A stretch of DNA of 64,000 nucleotides from JAPYWM01 sp964489015. GTDB taxonomy: Bacteria; Bacteroidota; Bacteroidia; SpSt-205. The stretch is taken from the NCBI GenBank assembly GCA_964489015.1, contig CAZAXD010000001.1:124001-188000 (forward strand), read 5' to 3'. Position 1 is the stretch's first letter. The number at the start of each line of letters is the position of its first letter. The notes beneath the pieces are model-generated. The model searched no databases, was not told the origin of the DNA, and saw nothing but the letters and a program-made list of their open reading frames with translations. Both the position numbers and the translations under genes were made by a program. Shown in pieces: positions 27,650-36,292 of the stretch.

Positions 27650-29004
27650 CCGCGCTGGAGCGGCGGAAAGATTTCGAGAAAGCGGGTGTTGTAGGTCCCT
27701 TTTTGGAAGGCTTCCGTTTTGAGGATTTCTTTGAGAATAGGAATGGTCGTTTTCATGCCAGGCCCCTCGATGATAAACTCATCTAGGGCGCGAAGCATCT
27801 TGTTGATAACCTCTTCCCGTGAGAAGTCTGCTACGATGAGCTTAGCGATCATGGAGTCGTAATAAGGCGGTACTTGATACCCGGCATACACGTGCGTGTC
27901 CACTCTCACGCCGTGGCCACCAGGCTTGTGGAAGTGTTCGATCTTGCCGGGCGTGGGGCGAAAGCCCTGATAAGGATCTTCTGCGTTGATACGCACTTCC
28001 ATAGCCCAGCGCTCTTTTGGAAAGTAATGCCGACCTGACACCGGGACCCCTGCTGCAACTTTGATTTGCTCCTTGATGAGGTCGAAAAAGAAAATTTCCT
28101 CGGTGACTGGATGCTCTACCTGGATACGGGTATTCATCTCCATGAAGTAAAACTCGCCTGTATCCTGGTCGAAGATGAACTCAACGGTGCCGGCGCTTTC
28201 GTAGCGGATGTATTTGGCGAGGCGAATGGCGGCTTCACCGATGCGCTCGCGCAGTTCGGGTGTGATCACGGGGCTTGGGGCCTCCTCGATGAGCTTTTGA
28301 TGGCGACGCTGGATCGTGCAGTCCCGCTCGGAGAGGTGGGATACATTGCCATACTGATCGCCCACCACCTGTACCTCGATGTGGCGCGGATTTTGGATGT
28401 ACTTCTCCATGTAGAGCCCGTCGTTGCCGAAGGCTGCAGCGGCTTCGGCGCGGGCGATCGTCCACGCATCCTCGAGCTCTTCTTTGCGCCAGACGATCCG
28501 CATGCCTTTTCCGCCGCCACCCGCTGTGGCCTTGAGAAGGACTGGATAGCCGATTTCACTCGCTACCTGATGCGCCTCACTTAGGTTTTCTAAAACGCCC
28601 TCGGAGCCGGGCACGACCGGAACGCCGGCTTTTTTAGCGGTGGCCTTGGCGGTAGCTTTATCCCCCATGGCGGCGATGGCCTCAGGTGAGGGCCCGATGA
28701 ATTTTACACCGTATTCGGCGCAGATTGAGGCAAACTTCTCATTCTCGGACAAGAATCCATAGCCGGGGTGAATGGCGTCTGCGGCCGTGACTTCGACCGC
28801 CGACATAATGGCCGGGATGTTGAGGTAGCTGTCTTTGCTAGCGGGTGGTCCGATACATACCGCCTCGTCGGCAAAGCGTACATGCAAACTCTCTCGGTCG
28901 GCCGTTGAATAAACCGCTACGGTCGAGATACCCATCTCACGGCATGTACGAATAATCCGCAGCGCAATCTCGCCGCGATTGGCAATCAAAATCTTCTTAA
29001 ACAT
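27646..29004 (-). CDS. accC: Acetyl-CoA carboxylase, biotin carboxylase subunit
   Basis: A 452-residue cytoplasmic ATP-grasp enzyme that carboxylates the biotin on AccB with bicarbonate and ATP, the first step of fatty-acid synthesis. Motifs: N-terminal KILIANRGEIALRIIRTCRE, glycine-rich ATP loop KATAGGGGKGMRIV, FMEMNTRIQVEHPVTE with the catalytic arginine, and the C-terminal RINAEDP. Length is normal for the family. The ATG lies 2 nt after the accB stop. It is third in the unit efp-accB-accC. Confidence 0.97.
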   Translation of the reverse strand: MFKKILIANRGEIALRIIRTCREMGISTVAVYSTADRESLHVRFADEAVCIGPPASKDSYLNIPAIMSAVEVTAADAIHPGYGFLSENEKFASICAEYGVKFIGPSPEAIAAMGDKATAKATAKKAGVPVVPGSEGVLENLSEAHQVASEIGYPVLLKATAGGGGKGMRIVWRKEELEDAWTIARAEAAAAFGNDGLYMEKYIQNPRHIEVQVVGDQYGNVSHLSERDCTIQRRHQKLIEEAPSPVITPELRERIGEAAIRLAKYIRYESAGTVEFIFDQDTGEFYFMEMNTRIQVEHPVTEEIFFFDLIKEQIKVAAGVPVSGRHYFPKERWAMEVRINAEDPYQGFRPTPGKIEHFHKPGGHGVRVDTHVYAGYQVPPYYDSMIAKLIVADFSREEVINKMLRALDEFIIEGPGMKTTIPILKEILKTEAFQKGTYNTRFLEIFPPLQRG

Positions 29005-29006
29005 GC

Positions 29007-29489
29007 TCAGCTTAGTGGTTCGACTTCGAAGAGCGGCTGGTCGTACTCGACGGGCTGGGCATTTTCAACGAGAATACGTACGATCTTGCCGGCGACTTCG
29101 GCCTGAATCTCGTTGAAAAGTTTCATGGCTTCTATAATGCAGACCACCTGGCCAGGTTGGACAATATCGCCTACCTGCACATAAGGAGGCTTTTCCGGGC
29201 TCGGTGCGCGGTAAAAGGTGCCAACCATGGGCGAACGGATAAAGGTTGTGTTCTTAGTGGGTTCTGGGGGGGCAGTCGTTGGCTTAGATTCGGGGGCGGG
29301 TGTGGGTGTCGTTACGGGCGCTGGGACTGCCGGTAGGACTGCTGAGGCCGGCGTGGGTACTACGACAGGCGCCAAGGCTGGGCCACCTCGGCGAATCGTC
29401 AGCTTCCACTCTGGCTGCTCAATGATGACCTCCGCGAAGTCACTCTTGCTGACAAAGCGTAAAACCTCCAAAATATCTTTCATGGCCAT
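29007..29489 (-). CDS. accB: Acetyl-CoA carboxylase, biotin carboxyl carrier protein
   Basis: A 160-residue carrier. It has an N-terminal helix region (MKDILEVLRFVSKSDFAEV), a Pro/Ala/Thr-rich flexible linker, and a C-terminal biotinyl domain with the acceptor lysine in CIIEAMKLFNEI. It shuttles carboxyl groups between AccC and the carboxyltransferase. The ATG at 29489 follows the efp stop by 4 nt (TAACGATATG); the GTG at 29507 would overlap efp and is less likely, and a second ATG at 29483 is possible. Confidence 0.95.
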   Translation of the reverse strand: MAMKDILEVLRFVSKSDFAEVIIEQPEWKLTIRRGGPALAPVVVPTPASAVLPAVPAPVTTPTPAPESKPTTAPPEPTKNTTFIRSPMVGTFYRAPSPEKPPYVQVGDIVQPGQVVCIIEAMKLFNEIQAEVAGKIVRILVENAQPVEYDQPLFEVEPLS

Positions 29490-29493
29490 ATCG

Positions 29494-30060
29494 TTAGCTT
29501 TTGACACGCTCGATGTATTCTTTTTTGCGGGTATCGACTTTGACCTTATCCCCGGCTTCTACGAAAAGCGGGACCTTGATGCGGGCGCCAGAAGAAAGCA
29601 CAGCGCCTTTCATGATGTTGGTCACGCTGTCCCCCTTGACAGCCATCTCGGCTTCTACGACCTCTAAAACGACAAATTGTGGCAGCTCTACAAATAAAAG
29701 CGTGTCGGTGTCGGCATCCCAGAGCGCTTCGCAGGCTTGATTTTCTGTCAGAAACTCTAATCCCCGCACTTGAGCCGTCTGGGCTGCAAACTGCTCAAAG
29801 CTTTCTGTCTCCATGAAGTGGTAGTACGTGCCATCATTGTAGAGATACTGACAAGGGCGCCGTTCTACTCGAACTGGCTCGATGCGTACCCCCGACGGAA
29901 AATTCCGCTCAAAGACGCGCTCCGTCAGAACGTTCTTGAGTCGGGTATAGACATAGGGATTGCCCTTGCCGGGCTTGACATGTTGAAATTCTACTACTTC
30001 ATAGAGCTCACCGTCCAGCCGTAAAATCATGCCATTCGAGATATCTACTGCTTGCGCCAT
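29494..30060 (-). CDS. efp: Translation elongation factor P
   Basis: A 188-residue three-domain factor that rescues ribosomes stalled at polyproline. It shows the KOW-like N-domain (ISNGMILRLDGELYEVVEFQHVKPGKGNPYVYTRLKNV), with the modifiable loop around KPGKGN, and a C-terminal OB block (VKVDTRKKEYIERV). It heads the unit efp-accB-accC, a common bacterial arrangement. A near-consensus promoter box CACCTTTG ends 5 nt before the ATG. Confidence 0.96.
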   Translation of the reverse strand: MAQAVDISNGMILRLDGELYEVVEFQHVKPGKGNPYVYTRLKNVLTERVFERNFPSGVRIEPVRVERRPCQYLYNDGTYYHFMETESFEQFAAQTAQVRGLEFLTENQACEALWDADTDTLLFVELPQFVVLEVVEAEMAVKGDSVTNIMKGAVLSSGARIKVPLFVEAGDKVKVDTRKKEYIERVKS

Positions 30061-30065
30061 CTACA

Positions 30066-30073
30066 CAAAGGTG
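30066..30073 (-). promoter_or_regulatory. Near-consensus promoter box CACCTTTG before efp
   Basis: One mismatch (C for T) to TAnnTTTG on the minus strand, ending 5 nt before the efp ATG. It is divergent from the acyl-CoA dehydrogenase promoter. Confidence 0.5.
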
Positions 30074-30120
30074 CAAAAAAGCGGCTATCCTTAGTGGGCG
30101 CGTCAGCCCTGCATTTTTGT

Positions 30121-30128
30121 TACCTTTG
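30121..30128 (+). promoter_or_regulatory. TACCTTTG promoter box for the acyl-CoA dehydrogenase
   Basis: Exact TAnnTTTG match ending 7 nt before the ATG at 30136. It sets the start downstream of the frame's other possible start codons. Confidence 0.7.
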
Positions 30129-30135
30129 TCTGGAT

Positions 30136-31932
30136 ATGCAAGTGACTACCATAGTGACCCGTGGCGGTGCCTTTCTGATTCAGGAAACGCCAGCGGAGGC
30201 GGTTTTTATCCCTGAGGAGTGGAATGAAGAGCAGCGTCAGCTAGCTAAGCTCTGCGAAGACTTCCTCGAGAAAGAAGTCTATCCCCGCCTAGACGAAATC
30301 GACTACGGGGATCCCACCCAAATCATACCCGAGATCCTGCGCAAAGCGGCTGACCTTGGCTTTCTGGGCCTAACGGTGCCGGATGCCTACGGCGGTTTAG
30401 GGGCAGACTTTTTGACGGGCATGCTCTTCACCGAAAAAATGGGCCCTTCTCATTCCGTAGCCGTGGCTCTGCTGGCGCATACAGGGATTGGAACCCTGCC
30501 TATCTTATACTTTGGTAACGCCGTCCAGAAGGAAAAGTACCTGCCTAAGCTCGTCACCGGTGAACTCTTTGCAGCCTATTGTCTTACAGAGCCGGGCTCC
30601 GGATCGGATGCGTTAGGCGCTCGTACCAAGGCGATCCCGTCGGCTGATGGAAAAACGTATGCGCTCACAGGCCAGAAAATGTGGATCACCAATGGCGGCT
30701 TTGCTGATCTCTTTACGGTCTTTGCCAAAATCAATGGCGAGCAGTTTACAGCCTTTCTCGTAGAGCGAAGCTTCCCCGGCGTGTCCGTAGGCGCTGAGGA
30801 AAAGAAAATGGGGATTAAGGGCTCCTCTACGCGTCAGGTCTTTTTCCAAGATACGCCGGTGCCCGCTGAGAATGTCTTAGGCGAAATCGGCAAGGGGCAC
30901 GTGATTGCCTTCAACATCTTGAATATTGGCCGTATTAAGCTGGCAGCTGCCACCTTGGGCTCCTGTAAGCGGCTTATTGACATTTCGGTCCGGTACGCCA
31001 ACGAACGCCATCAGTTTGGAAAGCCGATAGCGAGCTTTGGGGCTATTCAGGAGAAACTGGCGCAGATTACGACCCAAACCTGGGCCTTGGAGTCGGCTAC
31101 GTACCGGGCTTCAGCGGACATTCAACGCTACGAGCAGCACCTATTGGCGCAGGGCCAGCCCTATGAAAAAGCCCTCCTCGGCGCCGCACAAGAGTATGCC
31201 GCCGAATGCGCCCTGCTCAAGGTCTTCGGCTCCGAGACGCTCGATTACGTCGTCGACGAAGCCGTACAAATCCATGGCGGCTACGGCTACTCGGCGGAAT
31301 ACCCCGTTGAGCGGGCCTATCGCGATAGCCGCATCAACCGCATCTACGAGGGGACCAATGAAATTAACCGCATGTTAAGTGTGGATTACATCCTCCGCAA
31401 GGCCATGAAAGGTGAGCTTGACCTCCTCTCGGCCGCCATGAAGGTCCAAGGTGAGCTCATGAGCATTCCAGAATTTGGGGCCGAAAACGGCGGCTTTCTG
31501 ACGGCGGAGCGGAAAGCCATCCAAAACCTCAAAAAAGCTATCCTCATGACGGCCGGCTATGCCGCGCAGAAATACATGCAAGCGCTCGCCGAGGAGCAAG
31601 AGATCCTAATGGCTGTCGCGGATATGCTCTTAGATGCGTATGTGGCGGAGTCTATGCTGCTTCGCGTTGAGAAGTTAGCCCAGCAGCGAGGCGAAGGGGC
31701 GGTAGCGGACTTCGTGGCGATGTTGCAGCTTTATCTCGTGCAAGCGCAGGAACGGGCCGCCTCGGCAGGACGCAAGGCCATCCTTCGAGCCGCAAGCGGG
31801 GATGAACGGCGTGTGCTCCTCATGGGGCTCAAACGCTTCACCAAGCCGCTCGAAGTAGACCTCGTAGCCCTTCAGCGGCAAATCGCCCAGACCCTCATCG
31901 AGGCCGGCCGGTACCCGTACGCCGTCTGCTAA
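30136..31932 (+). CDS. Acyl-CoA dehydrogenase family protein, long form
   Basis: A 598-residue FAD enzyme of fatty-acid beta-oxidation. The acyl-CoA dehydrogenase core has AYCLTEPGSGSDALGARTKA, KMWITNGGFADLF, GIKGSSTRQVFF, the ESATYRAS helix, and the catalytic-base region VQIHGGYGYSAEYPVERAYRDSRINRIYEGTNEI. About 170 extra C-terminal residues, mainly helical, are typical of the very-long-chain type branch found in Bacteroidota. Chain-length preference cannot be read. It is a single-gene unit followed by a hairpin at 31956-31982. Confidence 0.94.
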   Translation: MQVTTIVTRGGAFLIQETPAEAVFIPEEWNEEQRQLAKLCEDFLEKEVYPRLDEIDYGDPTQIIPEILRKAADLGFLGLTVPDAYGGLGADFLTGMLFTEKMGPSHSVAVALLAHTGIGTLPILYFGNAVQKEKYLPKLVTGELFAAYCLTEPGSGSDALGARTKAIPSADGKTYALTGQKMWITNGGFADLFTVFAKINGEQFTAFLVERSFPGVSVGAEEKKMGIKGSSTRQVFFQDTPVPAENVLGEIGKGHVIAFNILNIGRIKLAAATLGSCKRLIDISVRYANERHQFGKPIASFGAIQEKLAQITTQTWALESATYRASADIQRYEQHLLAQGQPYEKALLGAAQEYAAECALLKVFGSETLDYVVDEAVQIHGGYGYSAEYPVERAYRDSRINRIYEGTNEINRMLSVDYILRKAMKGELDLLSAAMKVQGELMSIPEFGAENGGFLTAERKAIQNLKKAILMTAGYAAQKYMQALAEEQEILMAVADMLLDAYVAESMLLRVEKLAQQRGEGAVADFVAMLQLYLVQAQERAASAGRKAILRAASGDERRVLLMGLKRFTKPLEVDLVALQRQIAQTLIEAGRYPYAVC

Positions 31933-31955
31933 AGCAGTTCAACGCCTTTTGTGGT

Positions 31956-31982
31956 CGGGGGGCAAAGACGAAAAAGCCCCCG
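31956..31982 (+). terminator. Probable terminator after the acyl-CoA dehydrogenase
   Basis: A G-run/C-run hairpin (CGGGGGGC with GCCCCCG, 12-nt loop) lies between the acyl-CoA dehydrogenase and the rmuC promoter. No T tract follows, so it is a weak call. Confidence 0.5.
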
Positions 31983-31988
31983 CTTACC

Positions 31989-31996
31989 TATCTTTG
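31989..31996 (+). promoter_or_regulatory. TATCTTTG promoter box for rmuC-pyrR-pyrB-miaA
   Basis: Exact TAnnTTTG match ending 7 nt before the rmuC ATG at 32004. Confidence 0.7.
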
Positions 31997-32003
31997 TGAG
32001 AGT

Positions 32004-33443
32004 ATGGTGAGTGTATGGCTTGCCTTGGCTTTCTTACTAATGGGCTTAGCGGTAGGCGTGGGAGTAGGTCTGTGGCTGGCGCGTAGCAGTCTGGCGGGTC
32101 AACTGGGCGATTTACAGCAGCAGCTTCGGCAGCGGGATGAGCGAGTAGGGCAGTATGAGTCCGAGCTGCGGCAAGCCCTGCAAGACAGAGCCCGCTTCGA
32201 GCAGCAAGCCCAGCAAGCGCAGGACCTTTTAGCTCAAAATCAGCACCTACAAGCACAAGTGACAGAGCTTCAGAGCCAGATAGCGGCTTTACGCACTGAG
32301 AAAGAAGCCGACCGCGAAAAGCTCGCTTGGATCGAAACGGCTCAGCAGAGTCTACAAGCTACCTTCGAAGCGCTGGCCAGCCGCGCCTTGGACCGTAATG
32401 TAGAGCAGTTTCTGCGCTCTGCCGAAGAGCGGCTCTCCGCCCTACGAGAGCAGTTGTATGGCGGTCTTAATACGCACAAGGAGAGCATTCTAGGCACCGT
32501 ACAGCCGCTTCAGCAGTCTCTCAAGCTTCTAGAAGAGCACGTGCGTCAGCTGGAGAGAGCGCGAGAGGGTGCCTATCAGGCCCTCAAGCAGCAGATCGAC
32601 CAGCTTCTCCAGCTGCAGCGTCACCTCCAGGATAGCACGGCTCGGCTTCAAGAAGCCCTCCGAAATCCTCAAGCTCGCGGCGCTTGGGGCGAAATGCAAC
32701 TGCGCAATATCATCGAAATGGCGGGGCTGATGCGGCATGTGGACTTTTTAGAGCAGGTGAGCATGGGAGATGGCCGCCCCGATGTCGTCGTCTTACTACC
32801 GGATGGAGGCTATCTTCCCATAGATGCTAAGGTGCCTATGAGCGGCTACCTAGAAGCCTTTAGCAAGGCCGACCCTAGCGAGCGGACCCAGGGCCTGCAG
32901 CAGCACCTTAAGGACCTGAGAGCCCACATCGATAAGCTTAGCCAGCGCGACTATCTCAAGGGTCTCTCCCTGAGTGGCCAGGCTAAGCTACGTCGGGCGC
33001 CAGACTTTGTAGTGCTCTTTTTGCCGCTTGAGGGGCTTCTGGCTACTGCGCTCGAGTACATGCCCGATTTGTACGAGTACGCCTTTCAAAAGCGTGTCAT
33101 CCTGACCACGCCCTCTACGCTCTTAGCGCTGCTCAAGGCGGTGGCTTTTGGGTGGCTCCGTCAGAATTATGCCGATAATATTCGCGAGATTGCCAAAGAA
33201 GGCAAGGATCTCTATGAGCGGCTCGTTACATTTGCCAAGCATCTGGAGGGGCTGGGCAAAGCCATACAGACGACGGTCGAGCGCTATAACGAAACAATTA
33301 GCTCTTACGAAAAGCGGTTATTGCCTGCAGGGCGGCGCTTTGAGGCCCTTAGCAGCAAGACCGAAAAGCTAGCTTCTCTGCCGTCGATAGAAGAATCTGT
33401 CCGTCCCCTGCAGAATGTCCCTAAAGACGGAGCCCAAGGGTGA
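32004..33443 (+). CDS. rmuC: DNA recombination protein RmuC
   Basis: A 479-residue protein with an N-terminal membrane helix (WLALAFLLMGLAVGVGVGLWL), a long Gln-rich coiled coil (about 30-215) and the RmuC nuclease-like domain (ARGAWGEMQLRNIIEMAG, YLPIDAKVPMSGYLEAF, DFVVLFLPLEGLLATALE). The family limits inversions and DNA rearrangements. It is the first gene of a four-gene run; pyrR begins within its stop codon (GTGA). Confidence 0.94.
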   Translation: MVSVWLALAFLLMGLAVGVGVGLWLARSSLAGQLGDLQQQLRQRDERVGQYESELRQALQDRARFEQQAQQAQDLLAQNQHLQAQVTELQSQIAALRTEKEADREKLAWIETAQQSLQATFEALASRALDRNVEQFLRSAEERLSALREQLYGGLNTHKESILGTVQPLQQSLKLLEEHVRQLERAREGAYQALKQQIDQLLQLQRHLQDSTARLQEALRNPQARGAWGEMQLRNIIEMAGLMRHVDFLEQVSMGDGRPDVVVLLPDGGYLPIDAKVPMSGYLEAFSKADPSERTQGLQQHLKDLRAHIDKLSQRDYLKGLSLSGQAKLRRAPDFVVLFLPLEGLLATALEYMPDLYEYAFQKRVILTTPSTLLALLKAVAFGWLRQNYADNIREIAKEGKDLYERLVTFAKHLEGLGKAIQTTVERYNETISSYEKRLLPAGRRFEALSSKTEKLASLPSIEESVRPLQNVPKDGAQG

Positions 33444-33964
33444 TACGGACCGTTGCAGAAGGTGAGCGTATTTTGCTCACAATTCGGCGTATGGCTGCTC
33501 AGATGGCAGAGGGTTTCGCCGATCGGGACTGGGTGATAGTGGGGATCCCAGCCCGAGGTTATGCGTTTGCCCAGCGCCTACACAAAGAGCTAGAGGCCCT
33601 CCTGAGGCGAGAGGTTGCATTAGGTAGCTTAGATGTGACGTTTTACCGCGATGACATTGGACGGCAGGCTCAGTTGAAAGTACCTTATCCCTCTACCTTG
33701 CCTTTTTCGATCGAGGGGGCTGCGATTTGGCTTGTCGATGATGTGCTATACACAGGACGAACAGTCCGTAGCGCGCTGGAGGCCCTGAGAGACGTCGGGC
33801 GGCCGGCTATTGTTCGGTTGGCGGTGCTCGTCGACCGTCAGGGGCATCGCGAGCTCCCCATTGCACCGGATTGTGTGGGTTATACGATCGATACTACCCC
33901 GCAGGAGAAAGTGCTAGTTCGCTTGGACCAGGATCCGCCTACGATCAAGATCGTTTATGGCTAA
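33440..33964 (+). CDS. pyrR: PyrR-type phosphoribosyltransferase
   Basis: 174 residues with the type I phosphoribosyltransferase fold and PRPP motif AIWLVDDVLYTGRTVRSAL. The block DVTFYRDDIGRQAQ is typical of PyrR, which has uracil phosphoribosyltransferase activity and in Firmicutes also attenuates pyr mRNA. No PyrR-binding anti-antiterminator precedes it or pyrB here, because the genes overlap, so RNA-based attenuation inside this unit looks unlikely. GTG start overlapping rmuC by 4 nt; pyrB overlaps its end by 8 nt. Confidence 0.92.
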   Translation: MIRTVAEGERILLTIRRMAAQMAEGFADRDWVIVGIPARGYAFAQRLHKELEALLRREVALGSLDVTFYRDDIGRQAQLKVPYPSTLPFSIEGAAIWLVDDVLYTGRTVRSALEALRDVGRPAIVRLAVLVDRQGHRELPIAPDCVGYTIDTTPQEKVLVRLDQDPPTIKIVYG

Positions 33965-34868
33965 GCGTGACCTAATTGGCATTCGCGAATTGGCGCCTGA
34001 GACGATACAGTTGCTTTATGAGCTATCGGATCGGTTTTATGACGTGCTGCATACGCAGACGCGCAAGGTTCCGGCTTTAGCGGGCCGAGCGGTGGCCTTG
34101 CTTTTCTTTGAGAGCTCAACCCGAACTCGTTTTAGCTTTGAGTTGGCAGCCAAGCGTTTAGGGGCTGATACGGTGGCTTTCTCTGCAGGCGGCTCGAGCT
34201 TAGATAAGGGCGAATCTATTCTAGATACAGCGAGAAACATCCTGGCCATGGGCGTGGATGCGCTCGTAGTTCGGCATAAGGTCGTGGGCACCTCGCATTT
34301 TCTGGCGCGTCAACTACCTGTTCCTGTTCTCAATGCAGGGGATGGCACGCATGAGCACCCTACACAGGCCCTATTAGATACTTATACGCTGCGGCGGCAC
34401 TTTGGACAATTGGAGGGGGTAGAGCTTGCGATTGTGGGGGACTTGTTTCATAGTCGGGTGGCGTTGTCTCATTTGATTTTAGCGCCGAAGGTTGGCCTGC
34501 GTTTACGTCTATGTGCGCCGCCCTCGCTAGTTCCACCTTGGTGGTATGAGCTGGGCTGGCCAGTTTATCACGATGTCAAGGCGGCAATACGCGGGGCCGA
34601 TGCTATTCTCGTCCTGCGCATGCAAAAGGAGCGTCTCACGCATTGGCCTATCGCCTCGTGGGAAGAGTATACCCGCTTCTATCAAGTCCGGCTGGAGTAC
34701 CTCTCGCCTCAGCAGGTGCTTTTGCACCCGGGACCTATCAATTGGGGGGTAGAGCTGGACGGCCGGCTTATGGAGTGGGGTCCAAGTCGGATCCTCGACC
34801 AGGTCGAAGCCGGTGTAGCGATTCGTATGGCGGCCTTGTATTGGGCTTTAGGTCTCTCAGAAGCTTAA
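33957..34868 (+). CDS. pyrB: Aspartate carbamoyltransferase, catalytic subunit
   Basis: A 303-residue enzyme of de novo pyrimidine synthesis that joins carbamoyl phosphate and aspartate. Signature FFESSTRTRFSFELAAKRLG binds carbamoyl phosphate; DGTHEHPTQALLDTYTL and LHPGPINWGVEL are also conserved. Length is normal. No pyrI regulatory subunit is present, so it is probably unregulated by nucleotides. Its ATG overlaps the pyrR end, coupling the two. Confidence 0.96.
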   Translation: MAKRDLIGIRELAPETIQLLYELSDRFYDVLHTQTRKVPALAGRAVALLFFESSTRTRFSFELAAKRLGADTVAFSAGGSSLDKGESILDTARNILAMGVDALVVRHKVVGTSHFLARQLPVPVLNAGDGTHEHPTQALLDTYTLRRHFGQLEGVELAIVGDLFHSRVALSHLILAPKVGLRLRLCAPPSLVPPWWYELGWPVYHDVKAAIRGADAILVLRMQKERLTHWPIASWEEYTRFYQVRLEYLSPQQVLLHPGPINWGVELDGRLMEWGPSRILDQVEAGVAIRMAALYWALGLSEA

Positions 34869-34888
34869 CCCCCAAACGCAGCGAGCCG

Positions 34889-35839
34889 ATGCGCCACCGT
34901 GAGGGTGATAGCGCCCCCCTTTTACTGGTCATAGCGGGCCCCACGGGATCCGGAAAAACCGCGCTTTCGCTGGCGCTCTATGCGCGCTATGGCTGGCCTA
35001 TCATCAGCGCGGACTCGCGTCAGGTCTACCGATACATGGATATTGGCACCAATAAGCTGCCCCAAGCGGTGCGAGCCCAGGTGCCGCACGCCCTTATCGA
35101 CGTTTTGTGGCCCAACGAGCCCTACAGCGCAGCGGCGTTTATGCGGGCGGCTGACGAGGTAATCCGAGCTTGGGGGCGGTTGCGACCGGTCATTCAGGTA
35201 GTAGGGGGAACGGGGTTTTACATCGAGGCGCTCCTGTGGGGACTGCCCCAGATACAGCCTGCTGACCCCGCCGTGCGGCAAATCGTTTCGGACTACTACA
35301 AGCAGCGCGGGCTAGCGGGGCTGGTCCGCTGGCTAAAGTCGGTAGACCCCCTTACGGCTGACAACATCGATTTGGCTAATCCGCGTCGGGTTCAGCGAGC
35401 CTTGGAGGTGTATCTCACGACAGGTCAGCCCTGGCGCTCGTTCCTAAAGCCCGAACGGCAAGCCCGCTATGATCACCTCATTATCGTGCTTATCCAGCCG
35501 CGGGACCGTTTGTATCAGGCCATCGAGGTCCGTACCCGTGAGCAGGTTCGGTATGGCTGGCTGGAGGAGACGGAGTTTTTGCTAGCACAGGGCTATCAGC
35601 CCACACACCCCGGCTTGCAGACCCTAGGGTACAAGGAGTGCTTAGCTTGTCTAAGGGGGAATTTGCCGGTAGGACAGCTGACAGCAGCGATAGCCCAGGC
35701 CAATCGCCATTATGCTCGGCGGCAGATCACTTGGTGGCGTCACCATCCGCATGACTTGTGGCTGGAAGGGTTAGCGGAATCAGCCCAAATAAAAGCGATT
35801 CATAGCTATCTGCAAGACCGAGGGCTTCGCTTGCACTGA
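34889..35839 (+). CDS. miaA: tRNA dimethylallyltransferase
   Basis: A 316-residue enzyme that adds dimethylallyl to A37 of tRNAs reading UNN codons. P-loop VIAGPTGSGKTALSLAL, then ISADSRQVYRYMDIGTNK and GGTGFYIEALLWG. The C-terminal block RQITWWRHHP matches the tRNA-binding end. The open frame extends upstream into pyrB, but the ATG at 34889 fits the family N-terminus (about 11 residues before the P-loop block). It lies 20 nt after pyrB. Confidence 0.95.
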   Translation: MRHREGDSAPLLLVIAGPTGSGKTALSLALYARYGWPIISADSRQVYRYMDIGTNKLPQAVRAQVPHALIDVLWPNEPYSAAAFMRAADEVIRAWGRLRPVIQVVGGTGFYIEALLWGLPQIQPADPAVRQIVSDYYKQRGLAGLVRWLKSVDPLTADNIDLANPRRVQRALEVYLTTGQPWRSFLKPERQARYDHLIIVLIQPRDRLYQAIEVRTREQVRYGWLEETEFLLAQGYQPTHPGLQTLGYKECLACLRGNLPVGQLTAAIAQANRHYARRQITWWRHHPHDLWLEGLAESAQIKAIHSYLQDRGLRLH

Positions 35840-35850
35840 GAAAAATTCTG

Positions 35851-35858
35851 TACTTTTG
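35851..35858 (+). promoter_or_regulatory. TACTTTTG promoter box for the ribosomal operon
   Basis: Exact TAnnTTTG match ending 11 nt before the rpsL ATG, just after the miaA stop. It is the only clear promoter box found for the whole 17.6-kb operon. Confidence 0.7.
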
Positions 35859-35869
35859 CCCGCCATCCT

Positions 35870-36292
35870 ATGCCAACGATCCAGCAGCTTATTCGGTTAG
35901 GACGCAAACCGAAAGTGCGAAAGAGCAAGTCGCCGGCCTTAGCGGCGTGCCCGCAGCGTCGGGGGACTTGTACGAAGGTGTATACCACGACGCCCAAAAA
36001 ACCGAACTCTGCGCTTCGAAAAGTAGCTAAGGTTCGCCTAACGAGTGGTTACGAAGTTATTGCCTACATTCCTGGTGAAGGTCACAACCTTCAAGAGCAC
36101 TCCGTCGTGCTTGTTCGGGGTGGACGGGTAAAGGACCTGCCTGGTGTGCGCTATCATATTGTGCGTGGCGCCCTGGAATGTGCTGGCGTCGATAAGCGTC
36201 GCCAGGGTCGCTCGCTTTATGGTGCGAAGCGTCCTAAGAAAGGGGCGCCTGCCGCTGCCGGTAAAACTCCCCAAAAAGGAGGTAAAAAATGA
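35870..36292 (+). CDS. rpsL: 30S ribosomal protein S12
   Basis: 140 residues, decoding-centre protein. KPNSALRK at 44-51 and GGRVKDLPGVRYHIVRG at 84-100 include Asp89, the residue that is methylthiolated in many bacteria. A Lys/Gly-rich tail of about 15 residues extends the C-terminus. First gene of the str-S10-spc-alpha operon. Its last codons contain the rpsG Shine-Dalgarno. Confidence 0.98.
   Translation: MPTIQQLIRLGRKPKVRKSKSPALAACPQRRGTCTKVYTTTPKKPNSALRKVAKVRLTSGYEVIAYIPGEGHNLQEHSVVLVRGGRVKDLPGVRYHIVRGALECAGVDKRRQGRSLYGAKRPKKGAPAAAGKTPQKGGKK
36276..36283 (+). promoter_or_regulatory. Strong Shine-Dalgarno AAGGAGGT before rpsG
   Basis: A full AAGGAGGT lies 5 nt before the rpsG ATG, within the codons for the S12 C-terminus. 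It is the only clear Shine-Dalgarno in the operon, where other starts lack one. Confidence 0.7.

Noticed and set aside
28066..28584. 172-codon ORF antisense to accC
   Set aside because: Mirror of the conserved biotin carboxylase sequence; no independent support.
35839..35870. Ribosomal-protein leader regulatory RNA before rpsL
   Set aside because: Only about 30 bases separate miaA from rpsL and most of that is the promoter; no structure is possible.
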